From the NCBI GenBank assembly GCA_007449985.2, contig VIIQ02000656.1, forward strand, positions 1 through 64,000: DNA of 64,000 nt, read 5' to 3'. Origin of the DNA: Desmodesmus armatus. Lineage: Eukaryota; Chlorophyta; Chlorophyceae; Sphaeropleales; Scenedesmaceae. Every line of letters begins with the position of its first letter. The stretch's first letter is position 1. The position numbers were made by a program, and so were the translations under genes. Below, one piece after another: positions 36,901 to 47,400 of this stretch. The notes beneath the pieces were generated by a model. The model did not search any database. It was not told the DNA's origin and worked only from the letters and a program-made list of their open reading frames with translations.

Positions 36901-38907
36901 CGTGTCGGCCTGGTGTTGACTAGAGAGGGGTTGACCATTCCTATTGGGGGGGGGGGGGCAGGGGGGGGGGCAGGTGAGGGCAAGAACAGGCGGCAACTTG
37001 GGGTGTTGTTGCAGGTATGGGCGCTGTGATGGGTATGTGTAGACACAGGGAGTGCAACCAGCCAATGCATCAACCGTCCACGTGTTTTGTTTGGGAGGTG
37101 GGAGGGGGAGGGTAAGTCAGCCGCCGCTGGTTGGGGGGAGCAGGGGACACCGCGTAGTCATCCTCTCGTGTGGGCCTGGTGTTGACTAGGGAGGGGTTCA
37201 TCATCCCTGTTTGGGGGGGGGGGGGGGGGCGCATGGGGGGGGGGGGGGAGGTGAGGGCAAAGACAGACGGCAACTTGGGGTGTTGTTGTACGTGTGGGCA
37301 CTGTCATGCGTATGTGGGTACGTGTTTTTTTTGGGGGGGGGGGGGAGGGTAGGTCAGCCGCCGCTGGTGGGGGGCGCAGGGGAAACAGCGTAGTCATCCT
37401 CTCGTGTCGGCCTGGTGTTGACTAGAGAGGGGTTGACCATTCCTATTGGGGGGGGGGGGGGGTGCAGGTGAGGGCAAGAACAGGCGGCAACTTGGGGTGT
37501 TGTTGCAGGTGTGGGCGCTGTGATGGGTATGTGTAGACACAGGGAGTGCAACCAGCCAATGCATCAACCGTCCACGTGTTTTGTTTGGGGGGGGGGGGGG
37601 GGGGAGGGTAAGTCAGCCGCCGCTGGTTGGGGGGCGCAGGGGAAACAGCGTAGTCATCCTCTCGTGTCGGCCTGGTGTTGACTAGAGAGGGGTTGACCAT
37701 TCCTATTGGGGGGGGGGGGGGGGGGGCAGGGGGGGGGGGGCAGGTGAGGGCAAGAACAGGCGGCAACTTGGGGTGTTGTTGCAGTTGTGGGCGCTGTGAT
37801 GGGTATGTGTAGACACAGGGAGTGCAACCAGCCAATGCATCAACCGTCCACGTGTTTTGTTTGGGAGGTGGGAGGGGGAGGGTAAGTCAGCCGCCGCTGG
37901 TTGGGGGGAGCAGGGGACACCGCGTAGTCATCCTCTCGTGTGGGCCTGGTGTTGACTAGAGAGGGGTTCATCATCCCTGTTTGGGGGGGGGGGGGGGGGG
38001 GCGCATGGGGGGGGGGGGGCAGGTGAGGGCAAAGACAGACGGCAACTTGGGGTGTTGTTGTACGTGTGGGCACTGTCATGCGTATGTGGGTACGTGTTTT
38101 TTTTGGGGGGGGGGGGGGGAGGTAGGTCAGCCGCCGCTGGTTGGGGGGAGCAGGGGACACCGCGTAGTCATCCTCTCGTGTGGGCCTGGTGTTGACTAGG
38201 GAGGGGTTCATCATCCCTGTTTGGGGGGGGGGGGGGGGCATGGGGGGGGGGGCAGGTGAGGGCAAAGACAGACGGCAACTTGGGGTGTTGTTGTACGTGT
38301 GGGCACTGTCATGCGTATGTGGGTACGTGTTTTTTTTGGGGGGGGGGGGGGGAGGGTAGGTCAGCCGCCGCTGGTTGGGGGGAGCAGGGGACACCGCGTA
38401 GTCATCTTCTTGTGTGGGCCTGGTGTTGACTAGGGAGGGGTCATCATCCCTGTCAAGGGTGGAGGGGGGGGGGGGGTGGAGATGGGGAACAAGGGAGGGT
38501 GGGTGTAGGAGGGGGGGGGGGTGGCGCGAGGACAAGCATGGGCAACTTTGCTGATGCGGGTGTCTGTGTATGATGGTGGTAGTGGATGTGTGGGGGGGAG
38601 GGGGGGGGGGGGGTCAGCCGCCGTGGTCGGGAGCGCAGGTGATACGGCATAGTCATCCCAGGAGGGGGGGGGGGGGGTAGGGGGGCACAGGGGGAGCAGA
38701 GGAAAGGGAGAGGGATGAGAACCATGGATGTGTGGATGTGTGGGCGTATGTGGCGGCAGCCTGGTGCTGGTGCTGCTGCTGCTGCTGGTGCTGCTCTTGG
38801 CACTGAGGTCACACAAGCGCCGCTCCCCCCCCCCCCTGCCCAAATACCACTCTCCAGGTCCTTAAAAGCGTGTGCACCCAGCCCCAGTTTGGGCGCAGCT
38901 CCTGCCA

Positions 38908-38957
<50 letters not shown>

Positions 38958-39004
38958 GGTGACTCCAGCCAAGATCTATCTTTTCCCCCTCCCCTCCCCC
39001 CCCC

Positions 39005-39040
<36 letters not shown>

Positions 39041-39561
39041 ACCACCACTACTCTCCAGAGCCTCTCAAAGGGCTGCATCCGGCCCAGTTCGGGTGCAGCC
39101 CCTGCACACCACTGCTACTTGCTGCTGCTAGTTGCACTGCTACCTAACTGCATCTACTTTCACTGCTAACTAGCTGCTACTATTGCTGCTGCTTGCACTG
39201 CTGCTGCTGCTGCTGCTACTGCAGTTGCCCCAGGCCAGATGCCCCGCCCTCCCCACTCTCTCACTGTTGAGGTCCTGTAGGGGGACTGCACCCAGCCACA
39301 CAGTGCGCACAGCCCCTGCACACCGCTGCCATCTGCTGCTGCTGCTGCTGCTGCTGCTGTGATCCCAGCCATGACCACTCACCCCCACTTTCGATCCCCC
39401 TCACGTGCACGCATGTTCCACGCTCTCCCACGGGACTGCATCCAGCCCCACAGTGTGTGCGCCCCTGCACATCATCACTCACTCACATCTGATTCTACTG
39501 CTGCTACTTCACATCTGATTCTACTGCTGCTACTGCACTTACCCTAGCCCCCCTTCAGCCC

Positions 39562-39592
<31 letters not shown>

Positions 39593-39891
39593 ATCCACTC
39601 ACTTTTGAGGTCATCCAAAGGGACCGCATCCAGCCCCAGTTCATGTGCAGCTCTTGCAACTTCGCTGCTGGCTGCGCTTTCCTGCGGCTGCGCGTCTGCC
39701 GCATACCACCGCAGCGGACGCAGCTGCTGTGCTGCTGCATGCCTGGCATCCGCTGCTGTTGAGGCCGCTGCTGCTGCTGCTGTTGCACCTGCCCCAAGAG
39801 CTGCTGTATGTGAGCTGCTGCATGTTAAGCTGCCCAAAAGCTGCGGCAGTGAGAGAAGCTGCAGCTGCGGTTGCAGTCTGCTTCGTAGCAT
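20409..39891 (-). CDS. MRPS35: Mitochondrial small-subunit ribosomal protein mS35 (MRPS35-type) with a very long N-terminal extension, 15 exons
   Basis: Predicted mitoribosome small-subunit protein. Exons (gene order): 39603-39891, 35934-36154, 34251-34328, 33841-33918, 33100-33457, 32227-32487, 31639-31721, 30284-30549, 29849-29952, 29144-29479, 28693-28887, 27936-28300, 26944-27145, 25997-26171, 20409-20604. All borders are GT-AG, every phase matches, and the total of 3207 nt is an exact reading frame, strong internal support. Residues 1-~65 form a mitochondrial presequence (ATG 39889-39891; MLRSRLQPQLQLL, Arg/Ala/Ser-rich, ending near RWYAADA). Residues ~946-1050 carry the mS35 signature: KVKLAVSAAELQQETGLS, then across the last junction DRYNAKTGDLTIACDRFP and REENRRW. 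The middle (~100-940) has Ser/Gln/Ala tracts from CTG/CAG codons and no domain I know. Family members are usually 300-400 residues, so ~1068 is exceptional. A retrotransposon sits in the last intron. Confidence 0.85.
21092..21128 (-). repeat. Split direct repeat B2 (37 bp), outer edge of the element
   Basis: Identical to B1. The bases just outside (21053-21091) match the donor-side edge of mS35 exon 14, which marks this as the element boundary. Confidence 0.85.
21255..21424 (-). repeat. Split direct repeat A2 of the DIRS-like element
   Basis: Second copy of the 170-bp repeat A, one base from B1. Its match to 25443-25612 starts at cgagttgttg and ends at catgctat. Confidence 0.9.
21426..21462 (-). 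repeat. Split direct repeat B1 (37 bp)
   Basis: Starts aataagcattgctctgcgct, identical to 21092-21128. Confidence 0.9.
22500..22690 (-). repeat. ~110-bp tandem duplication downstream of the RT ORF
   Basis: Two diverged copies share cagtgcgtaaaagcagcg-type text and gaggccaaaagccag. The duplication lies where a tyrosine recombinase gene would be expected, suggesting that region has degenerated. Confidence 0.6.
22793..24772 (-). CDS. DIRS-type reverse transcriptase / RNase H polyprotein (intact ORF)
   Basis: 659 codons from the first ATG (24770-24772); the frame stays open a little upstream without ATG. The RT fingers and palm include RLVLNLSHLN, LKADMADAFYQVPL (first catalytic Asp ~145) and YLDDFLFI (catalytic Asp pair ~233-234). 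RNase H follows with ELYVDASDVGWGAVL (Asp ~398), NQKEM (Glu ~436), HEDNS (Asp ~460) and NLADAPSR (Asp ~509). The C-terminal block has DLFASDTNT, GVNAFLQSW and FANPPL (~580-585); the NPP motif resembles the methyltransferase-like domain of DIRS elements. No frameshift or stop interrupts it, so the insertion looks young or recently active. Confidence 0.9.
   Translation of the reverse strand: MVFSHSFPADTPLPRRLGLCASRWKALGAPARVVSWLKHGVEIEWLGGRPPPPFCKRPLPYTHAQQQWWLCTEFPRFAKLGIMSELTSKPDYCSNAFCVPKGSSWRLVLNLSHLNKFDKAYKCRFETLKFLQRYDLQGAFALKADMADAFYQVPLHAESVPYFSFEFAGRFYSINCLPFGWNNSPYVFTKVARVFVAHLRAPQHTRVPPGCMYPPPPSSWLAQHGCRVLPYLDDFLFIFPDRDTAAAGADWVRSLMFWLGFTPHPTKSIWEPVQQLEHLGLTVDLAAGTFSVPAAKLARLSRMARDIAVSAKLRRRLVPKRELASFCGFAQSVRLAVMPANLFLRSLYDACASVPGWNGDVRLSRQAFRDLEWWASIPARHLSSPIALRPATVELYVDASDVGWGAVLPELQDSPEGVAHGSWSAAEQSMHINQKEMRAVQLALRSFAPVVRDRVVRVHEDNSVTQSVLGRFASRSPVLMTEYRHLWALLDELHVQLQVVRVAFEHNLADAPSRALDRSDYRLDGSVFASLDVLWGPHDVDLFASDTNTHLPRFFSLHRCPGSSGVNAFLQSWQGLNGFANPPLETNILLQVVQKIREDRATVTLLVPCWPSQPWYHELMLLAADTVALPQATFSLGSAGSAQHMPKASWPMMAVRVVH
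25443..25612 (-). repeat. Split direct repeat A1 of the DIRS-like element
   Basis: 170 bp nearly identical to 21255-21424. It contains a long imperfect hairpin (gttgttgtcacac pairing with gtgtgaacaacaac) and two smaller ones (gccctgcc/gggcagggc; agggctt/aagccct). Confidence 0.9.
25732..25797. repeat. (CA)n microsatellite, ~33 units
   Basis: Uninterrupted CA dinucleotides in the last intron of mS35, between echoes of the exon-14 edge. Confidence 0.97.
25828..26795 (-). repeat. Exon-14 echoes of mS35 on both sides of the real exon
   Basis: The real exon is 25997-26171. Acceptor-side partial copies lie at about 26250-26318, 26460-26558 and 26730-26795, each with the gcgcgctcctgca acceptor text and G/T-rich intron spacer. 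A donor-side copy lies at about 25828-25878, and another at 21053-21091 is cut by the retrotransposon. Confidence 0.85.
27282..27556 (-). repeat. Acceptor-side echoes of mS35 exon 13
   Basis: Three copies (about 27282-27318, 27417-27452, 27517-27556) of the exon-13 5' edge with acceptor. They would read VSQQEFGEG, VSQPEFGEG and VSQQELGKG against VSRQEFGEG in the real exon. They are separated by G-rich (GT)n spacers. Confidence 0.85.
28623..28685. repeat. ~31-bp duplicated unit in an A/C-rich intronic stretch
   Basis: tatgaaccttgagaccct followed by aaaaccctaa-type text occurs twice, after a looser run of aaccctaa-like words from 28545. It lies in mS35 intron 11. Confidence 0.7.
31125..31553 (-). 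repeat. Donor-side echoes of mS35 exon 7
   Basis: Copies at about 31468-31553, 31261-31348 and 31125-31185 follow the real exon (31639-31721). The first keeps almost the whole exon (RVYSPVFYDRDIFLPTKVLS against RVYSPVPHDGDIFLPTKPLG) and the cctcacctgtg donor; the others decay with distance. Confidence 0.85.
34678..38640 (-). repeat. Double echo array around mS35 exon 2 (10 acceptor-side and 5 donor-side partial copies)
   Basis: Exon 2 (35934-36154) is complete only once. Upstream in gene sense, ten copies of its 5' half (reading VNPSLVNTRPTREDDYAV) lie at 234-275 bp steps; their cagccgcc marks are at 36318, 36587, 36852, 37118, 37354, 37613, 37888, 38128, 38362 and 38614. They fall into two subtypes by intron text. 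Downstream, five copies of its 3' half (reading YKAFVDELL and QWLEAHFKE, then the donor) begin near 35698, 35477, 35121, 34908 and 34678. Poly-G joins the upstream copies and poly-C the downstream ones (+ strand). Confidence 0.9.
38845..39470 (-). repeat. Donor-side echoes of mS35 exon 1
   Basis: Four diverged copies of the exon-1 3' edge (real edge reads HELGLDAVPLDDLK) lie at about 39400-39470, 39255-39320, 39050-39105 and 38845-38905, each preceded by a CTG run. Confidence 0.75.
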
Positions 39892-40183
39892 GCTGCTGCT
39901 GCTTCTGCACAGACGGCTTACTGATCTACAGTAGCAGTTGCATAGCGCTGTCACCTCAATCTGATAATACAATTGAACGTTAACACCAAACTAAATTTCA
40001 GTCAGAATGCACCAATCACTTGGGCAATCGCAGTTTGCACACGAAGATGACAGACAACAGACAGCAGCAGATCGTGTGAGCTACAGCCGACCCCGTCACT
40101 GGGCACATACAGGAAGTGCAGGATGTTGCTCTAGCATTTCATGGTTCCCACCCAAAGTTCCGTTGCACACTTGATGTTCCGGG
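39892..40183 (-). other. mS35 upstream region
   Basis: 292 bp between the mS35 ATG and the stop of the next exon-like frame. It should contain the mS35 promoter. No TATA-like element was recognised. Confidence 0.4.
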
Positions 40184-40409
40184 TCAAAGCATGTGACAGG
40201 TGTCACCCCCCAAAAGTGAGACACCATGCCATGCATCCACTTCAGGAATGCTTGCTGCTGCGTCCAGTGTTTGTTCCACATTTTCTTTAGCATCCTGCCA
40301 GGTTTGATTTTCAAGCAGTGGAACATTCTGAAATCCCTCCACACCTGAGCCGCTGGCGCCTGCACCAGAGCACAGACCTGACCAGCCACAGTACATTTCG
40401 CCCACAGCC

Positions 40410-40442
<33 letters not shown>

Positions 40443-43358
40443 TTGAATCCTCATTCTGTAAGGTTCCAGTCTGCTTACAACCGCTGACAAGCTTACGCAA
40501 CTCACCAGCCCTACTATGCAGCTAAGCTGAGGAGCCATAACCTAGGCATCATCTGCATACGTGTGTCAACAGACCCACGCGCTACCTGCTTTTCATCCAC
40601 AACATATGGTGTGGTACAGCGCAGCTGCAGGGGTACCAGCCCCAGGCCCAGCCCTAGCACAAGCGCCAGCAGCAGCATCGCCACCACCATCAGCAGCACC
40701 CAACACAGCAGGGGTGCACACACTCCACCACTGGGCGCGCACACACCACAGCGCGGCGGCAGCAGGGGTCTCCTATCCTGTGCTACAATAGGATAGGGCT
40801 AGGGCGCAGCATTTGCCGAAGGCAAGGCGAGTGCAGAGAGGCAGTGAAGCAGCAGGGGTCTCAGCACCAGCACCGCCCACAGCAGCACCCCACCCCCTTT
40901 TACGGCATCAGCAAACACATCAACTTGTATAACGTCAGCCAGAGAAAATTTCTGTAAGCACCCTCATCAGCATTCATCCTGCACACTTACAAACTTTGAA
41001 AGTTGAATATGAAACATTGAAAGACTGAGTCTCACCACCCACGTCCTTAGGCAACACCGTAACGATCATGGGCGCTACCTGTCTGCTGCTGCTTCTCTGG
41101 GCGCTGCTTCAGCTCTGCAACTTGCCGCAGCTTGTCTGCTGTAGATTGATTTCTTTCTTTGCTGCTGCTGCTGCTGCTGCTCTGGGCGCTGCTCCAGCTT
41201 TGCATCTTGCCATATCTTGTCTGCTGTGACCTGGTTCCATTGCTGCTGACGTGGCCACACGACACACAGAAGAGCTACCGACAGTTGGCCCTGACGGCAC
41301 CCGGTCGTCTGGCTACAAGGGCCACAATAAAGCACAGACCAGCACAGCACAGCAAGGCACATCAGAGATAGCAACACAGTGTGTGTTGGTGTGAACATAC
41401 CCTAGCCATGCAACCCCCATGGGGGTCCCCCACCAGCAATCACTCCTGCAGTACTGAATATGTAAGGGGTGGCAAATTTGCAAATCCGAGCGCTATATTT
41501 TCTTCTATGATGCTCATAAGGCCTTGGTGTGGCAAGCCGTCCTGCTGCCTGTTGTACTGCCTGAGGTGCTACTGTGGCTGGGGCCCCTTGTCCGGGAACG
41601 GCAGTGAGTCGGTGTCCCGCCCGCAAGCTATCTTGGAGTGTCAAAAGGCTGCGTAAATCAGCAAACAAACTGTCGATTCGCAACGCGAATTTCGTCCGTC
41701 ACTTTGCTACAACCTGTTATGACAGCTAGCACTTTTCAGCAGACCCCCTACATATACTGCGACCCACCCCTTGCCTCACCAGACCAGCAGCCTTTTGTAT
41801 GACCCTCAGCAGGTTTCCTCAAGGGCTAGACACGGTGAATAAGTACCGTACCTGCCTGGAAGCCTGTCTGACTTTTGCTGCCACTGTTCAGCAGACTCTT
41901 TCCCCACATCTACAGCCACCCATCTCTTTCCTCAGCGGACCCAGTAGCCTTTGGCAGGACACCCCGGCAGGTCTGAAGGGCTAGACACGGTGAATAAATA
42001 CCGTAGCCTGGATGCCTGCTGCCCATGGGGTAGGGGGTCAGTGCAGGAGCGCTGGCCCTGGATAGGCATTGGTCCCTTCAAAAGGCTATGACCTTGAAGC
42101 CAGCAGCATGCGGGAGATGAGTAGGGTGCGGTACAGGCGCGAGCAGTGAAATGATACTGCTCGTGTCCTCGCATCTGAAGTCTCCTGCTGTCTGCTGGTG
42201 GTCCGGCCTTCTGGAGGGTCTTTGTCTATCCGTTTCCTTGCCAAAGGACAGTAACCACATGAGATGTCGCTTTCGTGGCTCCGTGAGGCCAGGCAACATC
42301 GGACGGCATCGGGTTCAGGTAGCTGGACGCAGCTTGGCAAGCAGGAGCCCAACGCAGCCCAGGTATGTCGCAACATCATGGTACCATGTCAGCGCATACT
42401 CGTTTGGCCCAGCAGCTGTCTACAGCACTCCTGTTCCGGACCCGAAGAGGTTGTCTGCTGCTGTGCTGCTGCAGGTGGTGTGCCCAGGAATCGGTAGGTG
42501 TCGGTAGGTGCAGCAGACTCTTTCCCCACATCTACAGCCACCCATCTCTTTTCTCAGCAAACCCAGCAGCCTTTGGCAGGACACTCAGCAGGTCGACGGG
42601 CTAGAGACGGTGAATAAATACCGTACGTGCCTGGAGGCCTGTCTGGGGTAGGGGGTCAGTGCGGGTGCGCTGGCCCTGGATAGGCACTGATTCCTTCAAA
42701 GGCTTTGACCATGAAGCCAGCAGCATGTGGGGGGCGTGTAGGGTGCGAGCCACCCGAAAGTCTGCTGCTGTCTGCTGGTGGTCAGAGTCTTCTGGAGGGT
42801 CTTTGTCTATCCGTTTCCATATGCCAGAGGCTAGTATCCACTTGAGTTGTCGTTTGTGGCTCCGTGAGACAAGGCCAGCAACGGAAGTAATTCCTTTTTC
42901 AGGGGCTGACTGCGCTGCCCAGTGTTCCCACAGTCCCCGGCCTGGGCAACACACACTTTTTGGGTCCGGCTGGTTGCCAGCGGTGTTGCAGCCTGCTGCA
43001 CACCGTGCCAATACCAACAGACAGAAATGCCGCCTGCACATTTCAGCAGCATGGGAGCAGCACTAGCTAGTGCGCCCTCCTCCACTCTGTGCTTCCCAGC
43101 GCAGGAACAGTAGCATGCACTCACAAAACTTGGCTGTAGCAACAACCACCCCAACTACACACAGCCGCAGCAGCACCTGCAGGCCCCGCTGAGCAACTGG
43201 TTGTGCCTCCCCCTATGCTGGCAGTCCCTGCCACTATGAGCGCACACCGCGTACTTTGCTGCACTTTGTCATGTGCGAGGTGCAGAGAGTGGTACCGCTG
43301 CTGCAGATCATCTAGCTGTTGTCGTACTGCTAGCTGCTGCCGCTTCTTCACTGCCAGA
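40184..43358 (-). CDS. Exon-like pieces of an unrecognised, probably coiled-coil protein gene (partial, uncertain)
   Basis: A likely terminal exon lies near 40184-40330 (stop at 40184; reads TWQDAKENVEQTLDAA). Echo-like copies at about 41160-41240 and 41075-41150 read ADKIWQDAKLEQRPE and ADKLRQVAELKQRPE. A likely internal exon at 43125-43358 has a CTGCAG acceptor and GTGAGT donor and reads KKRQQLAVRQQLDDLQQRY. An exon-like block reading WKRIDKDPPED recurs three times between 42057 and 44280. I cannot join these into one frame or name a family. A competing frame over 40096-40330 (KPGRMLKKMWNKHWTQQQ) looks almost as plausible. Confidence 0.35.
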
Positions 43359-44470
43359 CTGCAGCGACAGTACTGCATACGGTACTGCCATACTGCAGTG
43401 CCCAGTAGTACTGCTGTACTTTGCCCCTGGACTGTAGACTGGGTGGATTCAGCAATTCAATCCAGTCTCTTGGTGTACCTGTTTCAGGGACTGAGCAGGG
43501 CAAGCCATTGTGAGCTGATATCATCTCAGCACCCCCTTGCTGACGGACCCAAGGCACCCACTCTTGCACCGTGAGACAGACAGGATGGAGACTTCAAATA
43601 CCCGAGTGGCAGAAAGCTTAATGCTCATAAGGTCTTGATCTGGCAAGCAGTCCTGCTCCCTTAGGCACTGCTGAGGTGTTATTGTGGCTTGGGGAGCTTG
43701 TCAGGGAGTGGCAGTGAGTTGGTGTCCTGCACGCAAGCTATCTTTCAGAATCAAACGATGATATAATTTACAATCAAAAAGACTATTCGCAACGCGAGTT
43801 TGGTCCGTCACTTTGCTACGACCTGTTATAACAGCTTGCACTTTTTGAGCAGACTCCCTACAAATACTGCGACCCACCCCTTGCCTCACCAGACCAGCAA
43901 CCTTTGGCAGGGCACTCAGCAGGGTTGAAGGGCTAGAGACGGTGCTGAGCGCACCTCAGTACCGTACGTGCCTGGAATCCTGTCTGGGGTAGGGGGTCAG
44001 TGGTGGAAGCGCCCAGGTGCAACTAGTGCCTGGGGCGGAAGCGCTGGCCCTGGATAGACAATGATTCTTTCAATGGCTATGACCTTGAAGCCAGCAGCAT
44101 GCGGAGAAGAGTAGGGTGCGTTGGGCGCTAGCGGTGTCCTATCCACCCGAAAACTCTTGCTGTCTGCTGGTGGTCGAGTCTTTGGAGGGTCTTTCTCTAT
44201 CCGTTTCCATTTGTCAAAGGTCAACATCCTCAGATGTCGTTTTCGTGGCTCCTTGAGGCCAGGCAATACAATCAACAACGGACAGGATGGGCCCCAGGAA
44301 GCTGGACGCAGCTTTTCAAGCAGGAGCCCAACACAGCCCAGGTATGCTGCGAAATATTTTTATCATATCAGTAAAAGCTTCTTCATCCAGCAGCTGTCCA
44401 CGGCAATCCTTTGCCGGACTCTCAGAACTCAGAGGTGGTCTGCTGCTCCTGCAGGTGGTGTGTGACACAG
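41505..44470. repeat. 2.1-kb duplication with an extra internal copy
   Basis: 41505-42480 and 43618-44470 are diverged copies in the same order: atgctcataaggcctt block, actgcgacccaccccttgcc block, WKRIDKDPP block, then ggctccgtgaggccaggcaa block. A third partial copy occupies about 42510-42890. It may be a duplicated gene fragment or an unknown element. Confidence 0.75.
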
Positions 44471-44477
44471 GAGCGAG

Positions 44478-47400
44478 CTTACCTTCCTCTGCCAGGTACG
44501 GACAGCTCTTTCTTAGCAGCAGCAGCAGCAACAGCAGCAACAGCTGGTGCAGGGGTGGGGCATTTACAAAGCACTGTGCCTGGTGTACTGGTATGAGTGG
44601 TTTGCTTACCTTCCTCTGCCAGGTACTGGACAGCGCTATCTCAGCAGCAGCAGCAACAGCGGGTGCAGGGGTGGTGGCGTTACAAAGCACTGTGCCTGGT
44701 GTACTGGTATGAGTGGTTTGCTTACCTTCCTCTGCCAGGTACTGGACAGCGCTATCCCAGCAGCAGCAGCAACAGCGGGTGCAGGGGTGGTGGCGTTACA
44801 AAGCACTGTGCCTGGTGTACTTGTATGAGTTGTTGCCTTACCTTCCTCTGCCAGGTATAGCACAGCGCTATCCCAGCAGCAGCAGCAACAGCGGGTGCAG
44901 GGGTGGTGGCGTTACGAAGCACTGTGCCTGGTGTACTGGTATGAGTGGTTGCCTTACCTTCCTCTGCCAGGTACTGGACAGCGCTATCCCAGCAGCAGCA
45001 GCAACAGCGGGTGCAGGGGTGGTGGCGTTACAAAGCACTGTGCCTGGTGTACTGGTATGAGTGGTTGCCTTACCTTCCTCTGCCAGGTATAGCACAGCGC
45101 TATCTCAATAGCAGCAAACAACGGGTGCAGGGGTGGTGGGGTTACAAAGCACTGTGCCTGGTGTACTTGTATGAGTGGTTGCCTTACCTTCCTCTGCCAG
45201 GTACTGGACAGCGCTATCCCAGCAGCAGCAGCAACAGCGGGTGCAGGGGTGGTGGCGTTACAAAGCACTGTGCCTGGTGTACTGGTATGAGTGGTTTGCT
45301 TACCTTCCTCTGCCAGGTACTGGACAGCGCTATCCCAGCAGCAGCAGCAACAGCGGGTGCAGGGGTGGTGCGTTACAAAGCACTGTGCCTGGTGTACTGG
45401 TATGAGTGGTTGCCTTACCTTCCTCTGCTAGGTACAGCACAGCGCTATCTCAGCAGCAGCAGCAACAGCGGGTGCAGGGGTGGTGGCGTTACAAAGCACT
45501 GTGCCTGGTGTACTGGTATGAGTGGTTGCCTTACCTTCCTCTGCCAGGTACTGGACAGCGCTATCCCAGCAGCAGCAGCAACAGCGGGTGCAGGGGTGGT
45601 GGCGTTACAAAGCACTGTGCCTGGTGTACTGGTATGAGTGGTTGCCTTACCTTCCTCTGCCAGGTATAGCACAGCGCTATCTCAATAGCAGCAAACAGCG
45701 GGTGCAGGGGTGGTGGGTTACAAAGCACTGTGCCTGGTGTACTTGTATGAGTGGTTGCCTTACCTTCCTCTGCCAGGTACTGGACAGCGCTATCTCAGCA
45801 GCAGCAGCAACAGCGGGTGCAGGGGTGGTGGCGTTACAAAGCACTGTGCCTGGTGTACTGGTATGAGTGGTTTGCTTACCTTCCTCTGCCAGGTACTGGA
45901 CAGCGCTATCCCAGCAGCAGCAGCAACAGCGGTGCAGGGGTGGTGGCGTTACGAAGCACTGTGCCTGGTGTACTGGTATGAGTGGTTGCCTTACCTTCCT
46001 CTGCCAGGTACTGCACAGCGCTATCCCAGCAGCAGCAGCAACAGCGGGTGCAGGGGTGGTGGCGTTACAAGCACTGTGCCTGGTGTACTGGTATGAGTGG
46101 TTGCCTTACCTTCCTCTGCCAGGTACAGCACAGCGCTATCTCAGCAGCAGCAGCAACAGCGGGTGCAGGGGTGGTGGGGTTACAAAGCACTGTGCCTGGT
46201 GTACTGGTATGAGTGGTTGCCTTACCTTCCTCTGCCAGGTACAGCACATCGCTATCTCAATAGCAGCAAACAGCGGGTGCAGGGGGGTGGGGTTACAAAG
46301 CACTGTGCCTGGTGTACTTGTATGAGTGGTTGCCTTACCTTCCTCTGCCAGGTACTGGACAGCGCTATCCCAGCAGCAGCAGCAACAGCGGGTGCAGGGG
46401 TGGTGGCGTTACAAAGCACTGTGCCTGGTGTACTGGTATGAGTGGTTTGCTTACCTTCCTCTGCCAGGTACTGGACAGCGCTATCCCAGCAGCAGCAGCA
46501 ACAGCGGGTGCAGGGGTGGTGGCGTTACAAAGCACTGTGCCTGGTGTACTGGTATGAGTGGTTGCCTTACCTTCCTCTGCCAGGTACAGCACAGCGCTAT
46601 CTCAGCAGCAGCAGCAACAGCGGGTGCAGGGGTGGTGGCGTTACGAAGCACTGTGCCTGGTGTACTGGTATGAGTGGTTGCCTTACCTTCCTCTGCCAGG
46701 TACAGCACAGCGCTATCTCAGCAGCAGCAAACAGCGGGTGCAGGGGTGGTGGGTTACAAAGCACTGTGCCTGGTGTACTTGTATGAGTGGTTGCCTTACC
46801 TTCCTCTGCCAGGTACTGGACAGCGCTATCTCAGCAGCAGCAGCAACAGCGGGTGCAGGGGTGGTGGCGTTACAAAGCACTGTGCCTGGTGTACTGGTAT
46901 GAGTGGTTTGCTTACCTTCCTCTGCCAGGTACTGGACAGCGCTATCCCAGCAGCAGCAGCAACAGCGGGTGCAGGGGTGGTGGCGTTACAAAGCACTGTG
47001 CCTGGTGTACTGGTATGAGTGGTTGCCTTACCTTCCTCTGCCAGGTACAGCACAGCGCTATCTCAGCAGCAGCAGCAACAGCGGGTGCAGGGGTGGTGGG
47101 GTTACAAAGCACTGTGCCTGGTGTACTGGTATGAGTGGTTGCCTTACCTTCCTCTGCCAGGTACAGCACATCGCTATCTCAATAGCAGCAAACAGCGGGT
47201 GCAGGGGGGTGGGGTTACAAAGCACTGTGCCTGGTGTACTTGTATGAGTGGTTGCCTTACCTTCCTCTGCCAGGTACTGGACAGCGCTATCCCAGCAGCA
47301 GCAGCAACAGCGGGTGCAGGGGTGGTGGCGTTACAAAGCACTGTGCCTGGTGTACTGGTATGAGTGGTTTGCTTACCTTCCTCTGCCAGGTACTGGACAG

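Noticed and set aside
34678..38640. CRISPR-like spaced repeats
   Set aside because: Units are exon halves with splice sites and homopolymer spacers in a eukaryotic gene, not short palindromic repeats with unique spacers.
44945..45637. 230-codon ORF and many 75-153-codon ORFs in the satellite
   Set aside because: Produced by a 116-bp repeat with few stops; open in rotating frames on both strands.
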